Positions 38,725 to 46,866 of a stretch of 52,531 bases of DNA are shown here, piece after piece (within the stretch, counting starts at the first letter, position 1; every line of letters begins with the position of its first letter). The stretch is from Rhodocyclaceae bacterium UBA2346 (GTDB lineage Bacteria > Pseudomonadota > Gammaproteobacteria > Burkholderiales > Rhodocyclaceae). Location of the stretch: positions 6,654-59,184 of the forward strand of contig DDUE01000057.1 of NCBI GenBank assembly GCA_002344625.1. The letters run 5' to 3'. Both the position numbers and the translations under genes were made by a program. The notes beneath the pieces are model-generated. The model was not told where the DNA came from. It saw nothing but the letters and a program-made list of their open reading frames with translations, and ran no database searches.

Positions 38725-40113
38725 TTACTCGTCGCGGCGCCCCAGGTGTATGCCAGGGCGCGCAGCGGGGGCCTGAAACGCCGGCACGACGCGCAACAGG
38801 ATGCCGTAGTAGTTGCGGATGTTCTCGGTCATCACGACGGCTTCGCCGCCACGGGCAGGCCCCGATTTGAGGCGTGCCGCATACTGAGGCTTGGACAGCA
38901 GCGGCAAGACCTTCTTCATGTCCCACCATGAGGCATCGTCCTTGCCCATCTGGCGTGCGATCGTGCGCGCGCCGTTGAGGTGTCCCATGCCCAGGTTGTA
39001 TGCGGCCGTAGCCAGCCAGGTTCGATCGGGCTCGGCGACGTCGTCCGGCAAGCCGTCGCGCATGCGTTCGAGGTAGCGCGCACCCCCCGAAATGCTCTGA
39101 CGTGCGTCCAGGCGGTCCTTGACCCCCAGCCGGTCGGCCGTATCGCCCGTCAGCATCATCATTCCGCGCACGCCGGTCGGCGAGCGTGCGAGTGGATCCC
39201 AATGGGACTCCTGGTAAGCGAGTGCCGCCAGATAGCGCCAATCGATCCCGGTTTCGGCTTCGGCTTCCTCGAAGTGCGGCTGGAACTCGGGGAGGCGGCT
39301 TTCGATCCGCTCGAGAAACAGGGCCGCGTCGGCGGTGCCGATCCGGCGGATATGGCTGAAGTAGCGATCGGCGATTCGCTCGATCACGCCTCTCTTGGGC
39401 GCTTCGTCCAGAAAAGCGCGTACCTGCACGTTAAGGTCACCGCTGGTGCGCGGTGGCAGGCCCCATGCCAGCGATGTCTTGAGGGGTAGGTCGTACTTGA
39501 TGACAAGATCAGGATTGACTTGGGCGGCCAGCGCGAAGTGGGTGCGATCGGTTGCCACGAGGTCGAACTGGCCGTCACCAAGCTTCTCGAGCATTCTTTG
39601 ATCGTTGAACCCCTGGGGATAGCGCAAGTGCAGGTCGGGCGTGCGTTGCCTGACTTCTTCGAGATTTTGTGCCGCTGGAGACCCATGGCGCACGCTCACG
39701 GTTCGGCCGGCGAGCCCGGCTTCGTCGACCACATCGGCCGAGTCCGACCGACCCACCAGTACGTAGTCGACCTCGCGCAGCGGCGCAGACCATTCGAGCG
39801 GGAGCCGGTCCCGCCGCGCCAGCCCGGCAGCGGCCATGTGCGCCTGTCCTTGGATGACGGCATCGATTGCCCGGGTCGCATCCGCGTAAACGACGAATCG
39901 CACCGGTATCTCGAGCTTCCGTGCGAGCAATTCGACCATGTCGTGCTCGAAGCCTGCGGTTGTGCCGTCGGTGCTTTCGAAATACGAAATGGCATCCCGC
40001 TGCGTCGCAACACGCAACTCCCCGAGTGTCCGGTAGTCGGCAATCGCGGGTGTTTCTTGCGGCGTACATGCCACAAACAAAAGCGGGATGAGTAGCGCGA
40101 GGATGCGGCGCAT
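38725..40113 (-). CDS. mltF: Membrane-bound lytic murein transglycosylase MltF
   Basis: Outer-membrane lipoprotein that cleaves peptidoglycan. It is 462 residues from MRRILALLIPLLFVAC, a lipobox with C16. An ABC-type solute-binding-like domain (about 35-265) precedes a C-terminal SLT domain with the catalytic Glu in LAALAYQESHWDP, then GVRGMMMLT and AAYNLGMGHL. The frame extends 18 codons further, but only the chosen start makes a signal peptide. Confidence 0.93.
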   Translation of the reverse strand: MRRILALLIPLLFVACTPQETPAIADYRTLGELRVATQRDAISYFESTDGTTAGFEHDMVELLARKLEIPVRFVVYADATRAIDAVIQGQAHMAAAGLARRDRLPLEWSAPLREVDYVLVGRSDSADVVDEAGLAGRTVSVRHGSPAAQNLEEVRQRTPDLHLRYPQGFNDQRMLEKLGDGQFDLVATDRTHFALAAQVNPDLVIKYDLPLKTSLAWGLPPRTSGDLNVQVRAFLDEAPKRGVIERIADRYFSHIRRIGTADAALFLERIESRLPEFQPHFEEAEAETGIDWRYLAALAYQESHWDPLARSPTGVRGMMMLTGDTADRLGVKDRLDARQSISGGARYLERMRDGLPDDVAEPDRTWLATAAYNLGMGHLNGARTIARQMGKDDASWWDMKKVLPLLSKPQYAARLKSGPARGGEAVVMTENIRNYYGILLRVVPAFQAPAARPGIHLGRRDE

Positions 40114-40269
40114 GGAATGGTCCGGCACCAAACCAGAGATTCTGCATGCACCTCGGGGCGCAGGCAACCTCAGGCAACCGTCCGCCGCAGGACTATACGG
40201 TCGAAGCGGGGTTTTGCCTCGGCCTCGAGTAAGTGATAAATTAGAATTTGATTAAATAGTGGAGTAATC

Positions 40270-40632
40270 ATGGAAGGAAAATCATTTACCCGGATCACCG
40301 CGGATGTGTCCGGCGCGCTCAAGAAGATGCACAAGGAAGTGCCCGAGACGATGCAAGGTTTCGGCGCGATGTCGAAGGCTGCAATGAAGGCGGGTGTACT
40401 CTCTGAACTCGACAAGGAACTGATCGCACTGGCAATCGGTGTGACGTCGCGCTGCGACGCCTGCGTGGGATTTCATGTCAGGGCGCTGATTCGCCTTGGC
40501 GTGACGCGTGAACAACTCATGGAGACACTCGCAGTTTGCACCTACATGGGCGGCGGTCCGGCGTTGATGTATGCGGCGGAGGCGGTGCGTGCGTACGAAG
40601 AAATGCTACCCGAAAACGCTGCAAATACTTGA
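40270..40632 (+). CDS. Carboxymuconolactone decarboxylase family (AhpD-like) protein
   Basis: A 120-residue AhpD-like protein with the redox motif C-D-A-C followed by VGFH, a Cys pair typical of alkylhydroperoxidase-like members and not of true decarboxylases. The conserved LDKELIALAIGVTSRCDACVGFHVRAL core is complete. An AGTGGAG site precedes ATG 40270. The upstream 60 bases are AT-rich (GATAAATTAGAATTTGATTAAA), suggesting a promoter there. Role: probably peroxide or organic radical defence; substrate unknown. Confidence 0.87.
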   Translation: MEGKSFTRITADVSGALKKMHKEVPETMQGFGAMSKAAMKAGVLSELDKELIALAIGVTSRCDACVGFHVRALIRLGVTREQLMETLAVCTYMGGGPALMYAAEAVRAYEEMLPENAANT

Positions 40633-40675
40633 GTGCATTTTTATTGGGTTTGATTTAAAATGGCAGACTTCGAGC

Positions 40676-40763
<88 letters not shown>

Positions 40764-40772
40764 CACAAGCCT

Positions 40773-40800
40773 AAAGCCCTTTGATTGAAAAGGGCTTTTT
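40773..40800 (+). terminator. tRNA-Ser terminator
   Basis: AAAGCCCTTT (40773-40782) pairs with AAAGGGCTTT across a 6-base loop and ends in a T run, 10 bases after the tRNA. Confidence 0.88.
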
Positions 40801-40969
40801 ATTTCTATCTTTCAAATCATCATTTCTGGTTGCGCAACCGGCTGGCACAGTTCGACAACAGGTCGGCACTAGCTCGCCAAGTGGTGCCTAGCGCCGACAG
40901 TAGAGCGTCGACGATGGACGACGACGGGCCTTCCTACGCGCTGCCGCAGCGCGGTCAATGTCATGTCGG

Positions 40970-41902
40970 TCAGCAGCTTGTCGCACGGTGCAGGGACGAT
41001 CCGGGATTATCCGGAACCTTCTCGCCGGCCTCTTCGATCAACCATTGCTTGACCAGCATAGCAGCCGGGCTCAAAGCAATCTTGTTGTGTTGCACGATGT
41101 AGTAGCCGTTATCCAGGTGGAGGCACCCCGCAAAGGGTTCGATCAATGCCTGCCCGCTCACCTCGTCTTCGGTAAGGTGGGGACTCGCCAGAACCACGCC
41201 ATGACCCTGCTTTGCGGCTTCGATGGCCATCAGGGCTTGGTCGAAGTGGATGCGCGGAATGCCGGCCACGGTCCCGGCATCCAACCGACTGAACCGACTC
41301 AACCACTGTGTCCAGTAGGGCTGTACGCTGGTTACAAGCAGGCTGGCTCCGGCCAATGCGTCCGGGGTGTTCAAAAGCCGCGCTTCGGCATACTCCAGTG
41401 TGCAGAATACGCGGACCTCATCGTTGAACATCAAAGTGGCATCGAGCCGGGTATCCCGTCCGTTGAAATACCGAATGGCCAGATCGACCGCCTCGCGCTC
41501 GAAGTCGACGATTACGGATGAGGCATTGAGATGCAGTTCGATCCCCGGATGTCGCGTCAGCAGGTTCGCCATGCGGCGCGTGAACCACTTGGCCGCAAAG
41601 CTGGGGGGCATGGACAGCAATACGGCCATGCCGCGGCTATGCTTGAGCCTGGTGCTGGCATCGGCAATCTGCTCAAGTGCCGGCTGGATCTTCTGCCAGT
41701 AGCTCAGTGCCGCCTCGGTAGGTTGAATCTGCCGTACATGGCGGATGAACAATGTGACGCCCAGCCATTCCTCGAGTTTGTGGATCTGCTGACCAATCGC
41801 ACCGGGGGTCACGCACAACTCGTCAGCGGCCAGAGAGAAGCTCTTGCTTCTCATCGCAGCATCGAAGACAAGCAACGATTTCATTGGAGGGTATCGGGTC
41901 AT
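40970..41902 (-). CDS. LysR family transcription regulator (GcvA-like)
   Basis: A LysR regulator of about 310 residues. The N-terminal HTH is MKSLLVFDAAMRSKSFSLAADELCVTPGAIGQQIHKLE, then a two-lobed effector domain. I start it at MTRYPP (41902). A Met 12 bases earlier (41914) is possible, but its codon lies inside the palindrome at 41913-41935. It is divergent from a PaaI thioesterase/MaoC pair, its likely target. The effector is unknown, though an acyl-CoA or related acid is plausible. Confidence 0.9.
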   Translation of the reverse strand: MTRYPPMKSLLVFDAAMRSKSFSLAADELCVTPGAIGQQIHKLEEWLGVTLFIRHVRQIQPTEAALSYWQKIQPALEQIADASTRLKHSRGMAVLLSMPPSFAAKWFTRRMANLLTRHPGIELHLNASSVIVDFEREAVDLAIRYFNGRDTRLDATLMFNDEVRVFCTLEYAEARLLNTPDALAGASLLVTSVQPYWTQWLSRFSRLDAGTVAGIPRIHFDQALMAIEAAKQGHGVVLASPHLTEDEVSGQALIEPFAGCLHLDNGYYIVQHNKIALSPAAMLVKQWLIEEAGEKVPDNPGSSLHRATSC

Positions 41903-41912
41903 GGAATGAGCC

Positions 41913-41935
41913 ATGAAATAGATAATCTATATCAT
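41913..41935. promoter_or_regulatory. LysR-type operator between lysR and the thioesterase gene
   Basis: A 23-base near-perfect inverted repeat: ATGA-x-ATAGAT on the left mirrors ATCTAT-x-TCAT on the right, with one mismatched pair. It is AT-rich in GC-rich DNA and sits just before the LysR start, as expected for an autoregulated divergent operator. Confidence 0.6.
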
Positions 41936-42045
41936 GACCTACAATAACTCGCTTGTCCCAGCGCTCGTATATTCAACACAATGGAGCCGGCAAGCGGGCT
42001 ACGGGCGAATCGCCCCTCAACCCTGATTACGGAGAAAACTGCACC

Positions 42046-42477
42046 ATGAGTATCTTGCGCGAGGACGTAAGCCCCGGGGCCTTGAATCGGGATAGCCAGG
42101 AATGCCTACCGGGCTTTCTGGGGATAGAGATGCTGGAATTGAGGCAAGACGTGATGACCAGCCGCATGTCGCTCAAACCGTTGCATGGCGCCATCAACGG
42201 GTTTCTGCACGCGGGCAGTGTCGTGACGCTGGCCGATACCACCTGTGGCAACGCCACGATTGCCCATCTGCCGGCGGGCGCCCAGTCTTTCACGACGGTT
42301 GAATTGAAAAGCAATCACCTGGGCACGGTTCGGGAAGGCGCCGTCACGTGCACCGCCACGGCTCAGCACCTTGGCAAGACGACACAGGTCTGGGATGCGA
42401 TCGTGAGGGATGAAGCGACGGGGAAGAAGATTGCCCTGTTCCGTTGCACCCAGATGATTCTCTGGCCGAAACCCTGA
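42046..42477 (+). CDS. PaaI family hotdog thioesterase
   Basis: A 143-residue hotdog-fold acyl-CoA thioesterase. LKPLHGAINGFLHAGSVVTLADTTCG holds the PaaI core, with the catalytic Asp in LADT, and TVELKSNHLGTVREG follows. The ATG at 42046 has a GGAG site 11 bases ahead. The MaoC gene follows 19 bases later. Together they could hydrate and then release an unsaturated acyl-CoA under control of the divergent LysR protein; substrate unknown. Confidence 0.9.
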   Translation: MSILREDVSPGALNRDSQECLPGFLGIEMLELRQDVMTSRMSLKPLHGAINGFLHAGSVVTLADTTCGNATIAHLPAGAQSFTTVELKSNHLGTVREGAVTCTATAQHLGKTTQVWDAIVRDEATGKKIALFRCTQMILWPKP

Positions 42478-42496
42478 CTCCGGTGACGTATCTGTC

Positions 42497-42949
42497 ATGA
42501 AAGAAATTTACTATTTCGACGATCTTGAGGTGGGTCAGCGCTTTGGTTCGGGGTGTCTGACACTGGATGAGGCGGCCGTCAAACGCTTCGCTGCCGACTA
42601 CGATCCGCAACCCTTCCACCTGGACGACGAGGCGGCGCAGGAAACCCTGTTTCGAGGCTTGGCGGCAAGCGGCTGGCATACGGCGGCCATGACGATGCGC
42701 CTAATCGTCGAAAGCGAATTCAAGCCGGCCGGAGGTATCGTCGGTGCCGGCTTGGATGAACTCCAATGGCCTCGGCCGGTTCGCCCGGGAGATGTGCTCT
42801 GCGTCGAGACAGAGGTTCTCGAGGTGCGGGCTTCAAGATCCAGGCCAGAACAGGGCATGGTCAAAGTTCGGGTGACGACCCGGAATCAGAAGCACGAACA
42901 GGTTCAGATCTATGTGGCAAACCTCGTCGTGAAGCGGTACGTGCCTTGA
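42497..42949 (+). CDS. MaoC family dehydratase
   Basis: A 150-residue single hotdog domain of the MaoC (R-specific enoyl-CoA hydratase) type. The hydratase motif is AADYDPQPFHLDDEAA, with the catalytic Asp and His. GLAASGWHTAAMTMRL and GAGLDELQWPRPVRPGD are family hallmarks. The same D-x4-H pattern occurs in PhaJ, which feeds PHA synthesis, but the sequence is closer to general MaoC proteins. It forms a pair with the PaaI thioesterase. Confidence 0.92.
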   Translation: MKEIYYFDDLEVGQRFGSGCLTLDEAAVKRFAADYDPQPFHLDDEAAQETLFRGLAASGWHTAAMTMRLIVESEFKPAGGIVGAGLDELQWPRPVRPGDVLCVETEVLEVRASRSRPEQGMVKVRVTTRNQKHEQVQIYVANLVVKRYVP

Positions 42950-43323
42950 GGGGCGCAGACCGGCCGCGACCGACTGGGCGTCAATTGGGCAGATCGCCAA
43001 AGCGGGTTCCGCGTGCCTCCACCGTGGACGCCTAAACTGATTCCAATATTAGGAAACTGCCTTTGCCGGCCAGCATTTGCCGCCGGGCCGATATATCTCA
43101 TCGCATAGATGGCGATTGCCATGCTGGCTCAAGGTCGGCCGATTCTTGTTTGTCATTGTGGAAGAGCGACGCCTATACTGAGTGTCGGCAAATCATGCCG
43201 TTCGATTGGTCTCGCCGATCCGTAGGGCCGGGCTTTGCGACCTGGCTTGTCATCGCGTGATTTGGTTGAGACTCCCGGGGTTCCGTCCGCGTTTACTTGT
43301 CCCATCTTCTGGAGCACATACTC
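42950..43323. other. 374-base intergenic region before the secreted hydrolase
   Basis: No convincing small gene. It contains a short dyad TTCCAATATTAGGAA at 43041-43055 and the promoter at 43150-43179. GC content is mixed. Confidence 0.5.
43150..43179 (+). promoter_or_regulatory. Putative promoter of the secreted hydrolase
   Basis: TTGTCA (43150-43155) and TATACT (43174-43179) with an 18-base spacer; predicted start near 43186 and a leader of about 138 nt. Confidence 0.5.
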
Positions 43324-44286
43324 ATGTCCAAGCCTGCGATGTACCTGTTGACCAGTGCCATGTTCTGTCTGTTTTCACCGCTTGTCGAGGCGGGGGGAAG
43401 CAGCGGGTGTCGTGATGGATCGTTGTCGGGCATGTCGTTCGTTGAATTTGAGTCCTTCGATCCGAGTACTCAGCCGGCTACGCCGCTGGTGGTCAAGGGT
43501 ACCCTCCGCATACCGGAGCCGGGCGGCGGCAAGAGCCGCTGCGTATCGAGCAGACGCAAGCTTCCGGCGGTCGTCATACTGCACAGTTCGGGCGGTATCG
43601 ATGCCACCGGCACCTTCTATGCAGAAGCATTGAACGAGGCTGGTGTGGCGACACTGGAGATCGACATGTGGGAGGCGCGTGGGGTGATGAGCCCGGCCGA
43701 CAGACCGCTGGCGCCGATCGCTGTCTACCCCGATGCGTTTGCCGCGCTTGCGTTTCTGGGAACTGTGCCCGGTGTTGCGGCCGACCGTGTCGGTGTGCTC
43801 GGGTTTTCGCTTGGGGGTGTGGCCAGCCTTGCGACGAGCGAGCAGACGTATGCCATGGCGTTTGGTGGTCATGCCTTGAGGTTCAAGGCCCATGTCGCCA
43901 ACTATCCCGTGTGCCACGGGGCCAACATGGGTTTTTTTGGCCTGCCGGCGGAGGCGGTGGGGACGACGTTTCGGAATCTCACCGGTGCTCCAGTGCTGAT
44001 CCAGGTTGGATCCAAGGACGATTACGATAATGGCGCCGGTCCTTGCAGGGCGTTGGCGCAAGAAGTGAACGTCATCAATAAAAAGGTCGTCGAAGTGGTG
44101 GAGTATCGGGGTGCCTATCACGCCTGGGACAGGCTCATGGTTCCGATCACGGTGCCGGATATCTTCGGGGACCAGGGTAGTTACTTCGAGACCGGTGTGG
44201 TTCCCGAGGTGGATCTCCAACCGGATGTTGAAAAGGCACAGGTGTCACGCAAGCGGGTGGTGAGTTTTTTCAGGCGCCATCTGTGA
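43324..44286 (+). CDS. Secreted alpha/beta hydrolase (dienelactone hydrolase family fold)
   Basis: A 320-residue periplasmic or secreted protein: signal peptide of about 23 residues (MSKPAMYLLTSAMFCLFSPLVEA). The catalytic nucleophile is S162 in GFSLGG, where classical dienelactone hydrolase has Cys. The Asp and His are probably in GSKDDYD and YRGAYHAWDR. VVILHSSGGIDATGTFYAEALNEAGVATLEIDMWEARG is typical of this branch. Two to four Cys (for example CRDG and PVCHGAN) could form disulfides. It is convergent with the HicA-like gene. Substrate unknown; an ester or lactone is likely. Confidence 0.85.
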   Translation: MSKPAMYLLTSAMFCLFSPLVEAGGSSGCRDGSLSGMSFVEFESFDPSTQPATPLVVKGTLRIPEPGGGKSRCVSSRRKLPAVVILHSSGGIDATGTFYAEALNEAGVATLEIDMWEARGVMSPADRPLAPIAVYPDAFAALAFLGTVPGVAADRVGVLGFSLGGVASLATSEQTYAMAFGGHALRFKAHVANYPVCHGANMGFFGLPAEAVGTTFRNLTGAPVLIQVGSKDDYDNGAGPCRALAQEVNVINKKVVEVVEYRGAYHAWDRLMVPITVPDIFGDQGSYFETGVVPEVDLQPDVEKAQVSRKRVVSFFRRHL

Positions 44287-44301
44287 TGCCCGTGCCGGCG
44301 T

Positions 44302-44583
44302 TCATTGTTGCTGGCGGGCGTCGTAGAGTGAAGGCGTTACGCCCGCGCCCGCGAGAAATTCGCGCAACTGCTTGACTGCCGGGCGGGTGAATTCGTTGCT
44401 GTGGTGAGGGTGGTGAAGCATGAGTTCCCGGCCGTTCAACAGTACGCGGAATCGCGCACCGTGGGCGGCCTCCACGGTGGCGCCGAGGTGGTGAAGCAGC
44501 GATTCGACATCGCGCCACTGGATGTTGTTCTTGATCGGTTCGTGAAAAACCGATTCGAGGACGGTGCGTTGCTTGTGGCTCAT
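44302..44583 (-). CDS. Orphan HicA-like toxin
   Basis: A 93-residue protein of the HicA type (double-stranded RNA-binding-like mRNA interferase fold), starting MSHKQRTVLESVFHEPIKNNIQWRDVESLLHHLGA. The middle keeps the basic RFRVLLNG strand and the LHHPHHSNEF segment, and PAVKQLREFLAGAGV matches the C-terminal helix of the stand-alone HicA group. I see no HicB antitoxin on either side: a secreted hydrolase lies downstream and about 260 bases without a gene lie upstream. It may be a harmless solitary member. Confidence 0.8.
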   Translation of the reverse strand: MSHKQRTVLESVFHEPIKNNIQWRDVESLLHHLGATVEAAHGARFRVLLNGRELMLHHPHHSNEFTRPAVKQLREFLAGAGVTPSLYDARQQQ

Positions 44584-44843
44584 GGCGTAACCTCGCATGC
44601 AGAGGAAGCGGACGAACGCAGATGGGGCCGCATGGTCTCGCTGGTCCAGGCGGGAACGTCGACCTCGATTATCCGCCACCGGAGTCCCGTTGGCGACCCT
44701 GTCCCGGGCGGATTGACGAGGCGGGAGGGGGCCGCAATCCGATTGAACCGATGCGCCCGTTTCGTTTCAAATCCGTGTTTCGAACCTCCGGGCGCCGGCT
44801 GCGACGCGGCGTCGTCCGACCCGGATCACATCAGGAGATGATC

Positions 44844-45200
44844 ATGTCCAAACACCTTGCCGTGGTTTTCTGCAGCCTCGTCTTCATCGCCTTTACCGGG
44901 CAAGCCCATGCTCATCATGGTTGGAGCGCATATGATGCTGGCCAGGCGCTGACGCTGGAAGTGCCTATAAAGGTGGTCAATTACCGTAATCCGCATGCCG
45001 ATCTGCGCATCGAGCACGCGGGCAAGACCTGGGAGGTCGTGCTGGCCCCCGTCGGTCGCCTGCAGGCGCGCGGGCTGCCCGAAAGCGATCTGGTGGAAGG
45101 CAAGACCGTGACCATCGTCGGTTATCCGCGCAAGGACGGCACGGCCGAGATTCGCGCCGAGCGCATCATCGTCGACGGTCGCACCATAGAACTGCGCTAG
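44844..45200 (+). CDS. DUF6152 family periplasmic protein
   Basis: A 118-residue exported protein with a signal ending in QAHAHHGW. The HHGWSAYD start of the mature part, VVNYRNPHADLRIEH and VGYPRKDGTAEIRAERIIVDG make DUF6152. The paired His at the mature N-terminus could bind metal. An AGGAG site lies six bases before ATG 44844; another ATG six bases earlier is possible. The next gene starts 9 bases later. No function is established. Confidence 0.82.
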   Translation: MSKHLAVVFCSLVFIAFTGQAHAHHGWSAYDAGQALTLEVPIKVVNYRNPHADLRIEHAGKTWEVVLAPVGRLQARGLPESDLVEGKTVTIVGYPRKDGTAEIRAERIIVDGRTIELR

Positions 45201-45209
45201 CCCGGCCCG

Positions 45210-45692
45210 GTGGAGTTCCTGCTCGAATGGGCCGGCTGGCTCGAGGCCTCGACGCTCGGCATGCAGATGCGCGGCTCGGCGTGGCTCTATCCGGTGGTCA
45301 ACGTGTTGCATCTGCTCGGTTTGGTGATGTTGCTGGGCAGTATGCTGTTGCTCGATCTGCGCTTGTTGGGCCTGGCGCGTGAATTCGATCTGCCGGCGCT
45401 GTCGGCCAGACTCACACCGGTTGCGATCGGGGGATTGCTGATTCTGCTCGTGAGCGGTTTTTGCCAGTTCGTGGCGGACGGTGCGCCGCTGGCGGCGAGT
45501 CCATTGATGCAGGTGAAGGTGTTGCTGATCGTATTGGGGGTCGGCAACGCGCTTTGTTTTCGGTATTGGTGGTCGTCACGCCTGGGTACTTGGGATGAGC
45601 GGCCGTCAGTGCTCGGCCGCCTGCAGGCCCTTGCCTCGCTGCTGATCTGGTTCGCGGTGATGGTGCTGGGGCGCCTGCTCGCCTACTTTTGA
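45210..45692 (+). CDS. DUF6644 family membrane protein
   Basis: A 160-residue protein with four predicted membrane helices, starting with GTG at 45210. The N-terminal MEFLLEWAGWLEASTLGMQMRGSAWLYP and NVLHLLGLVMLLGSMLLLDLRLLG match DUF6644. His in VLHLLG and Arg on helix 2 could bind heme, as in related four-helix proteins; this is a guess. It is coupled to the DUF6152 gene by a 9-base gap, a pairing that recurs in proteobacteria. Confidence 0.8.
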   Translation: MEFLLEWAGWLEASTLGMQMRGSAWLYPVVNVLHLLGLVMLLGSMLLLDLRLLGLAREFDLPALSARLTPVAIGGLLILLVSGFCQFVADGAPLAASPLMQVKVLLIVLGVGNALCFRYWWSSRLGTWDERPSVLGRLQALASLLIWFAVMVLGRLLAYF

Positions 45693-45712
45693 GTGCCCTG
45701 GGTGAAGCCATG

Positions 45713-45741
45713 CCGCGAGCCGGGTTCGACCCGGCCCGCGG
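45713..45741. terminator. GC-rich hairpin between DUF6644 and sbp
   Basis: CCGCG/CGCGG and GCCGGGT/ACCCGGC form a near-continuous stem with one mismatch and a 3-base loop between convergent genes. No T tract. Confidence 0.6.
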
Positions 45742-45749
45742 TGCCGGGC

Positions 45750-46757
45750 TTACTTGACGGTGTAGATCTGGTCGAACACGCCGCCGTCCGAGAAGTGTTT
45801 CTTCTGGGCCGCCTGCCAGCCGCCGAGATCGTTGATGTTCACCAGCTTGACATCAACGAACTGATCCTTGAACTTGGCGGCGACGTCGGGATCGGTGGGG
45901 CGATAGAAGTGCTTGCCGGCCAGTTCCTGTCCTTCTTTTGAATACAAGAACTCGAGGTAGGCGGTCGCCACTGCACGGGTGCCTTTCTTGTCGACGATCT
46001 TGTCGACCACGGTGACCGGCGGTTCGGCCAGAATCGAAAGGGACGGTACGACGATCTCGAATTTGTCTGCGCCGAACTCCTTGAGTGCGAGGAAGGCTTC
46101 GTTCTCCCACGACAGGAACACGTCGCCGATGCCGCGTTGGACAAAGGTCGTGGTCGATCCGCGTGCGCCGGAATCGAGCACCGCCACGTTCTTGAACAGG
46201 CTGGTGATGTAGCCGCGCACCTTGGCTTCGTCACCGCCGAATTCCTGCGCCGCCCAGGCCCAGCCCGCGAGGTAGTTCCAGCGGGCGCCGCCCGAGGTCT
46301 TCGGGTTGGGCGTGATCACGCTTACGCCTTCCTTGATCAGATCGCCCCAGTCCTTGATGGCTTTGGGGTTGCCCTTGCGCACCAGAAACACGATGGTCGA
46401 CGTGTAAGGCGAACTGTTGTGCGGCAGGCGCGCCTGCCAGTTGGTGTCGAGGAGGCCGTGTGCGGCAATCGCGTCGATATCGTAGGCGAGCGCCAGTGTG
46501 ACCACATCGGCTTCGAGCCCGTCGATCACCGACCGCGCCTGCTTGCCCGCGCCGCCGTGAGATTGCTGAATCGTGAGTTTTTCACCCGTCTTGGCTTCCC
46601 AGTGCTTGATGAACACCGGGTTGAATTCCTGATAGAGCTCGCGGGTCGGGTCGTAGGAGACGTTCAGCAGCGTCGTTTGGGCATGGGCAGTGGTGAGGGC
46701 GGCGAAGCCGAGGAAGAGGCCTGCGAAGAGCGACTTGGCGCGGAATGCATGTTTCAT
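45750..46757 (-). CDS. sbp: Sulfate ABC transporter substrate-binding protein
   Basis: Periplasmic sulfate (or thiosulfate) binding protein of 335 residues with a signal peptide ending TTAHAQ. The mature start [19 protein letters not shown] and the later [30 protein letters not shown] and [19 protein letters not shown] are the Sbp/CysP family motifs. The permease and ATPase genes (cysT, cysW, cysA) are not adjacent on either side, so it stands alone. A palindrome at 46801-46812 lies in its promoter. Confidence 0.93.
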   Translation of the reverse strand: MKHAFRAKSLFAGLFLGFAALTTAHAQTTLLNVSYDPTRELYQEFNPVFIKHWEAKTGEKLTIQQSHGGAGKQARSVIDGLEADVVTLALAYDIDAIAAHGLLDTNWQARLPHNSSPYTSTIVFLVRKGNPKAIKDWGDLIKEGVSVITPNPKTSGGARWNYLAGWAWAAQEFGGDEAKVRGYITSLFKNVAVLDSGARGSTTTFVQRGIGDVFLSWENEAFLALKEFGADKFEIVVPSLSILAEPPVTVVDKIVDKKGTRAVATAYLEFLYSKEGQELAGKHFYRPTDPDVAAKFKDQFVDVKLVNINDLGGWQAAQKKHFSDGGVFDQIYTVK

Positions 46758-46788
46758 GGTGAGTCTCCTGTTCAAATAACGGTGAGCT

Positions 46789-46812
46789 ATTAAAGAACAG
46801 GTTCTATAGAAC
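46789..46812 (-). promoter_or_regulatory. sbp promoter with GTTC/GAAC palindrome
   Basis: On the minus strand a TTTAAT -10 box (plus 46789-46794) is preceded by GTTCTATAGAAC (46801-46812), a perfect 12-base palindrome. A further GAAC half site overlaps it at 46795-46798 (AGAACAG on plus). The palindrome lies between -35 and -10, which suits a repressor. Confidence 0.45.
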
Positions 46813-46866
46813 ACAAAACGAGATTAACTGAGCTGCTTAGCAGTTTTGTTGCGTTCGTGCGCTCAC

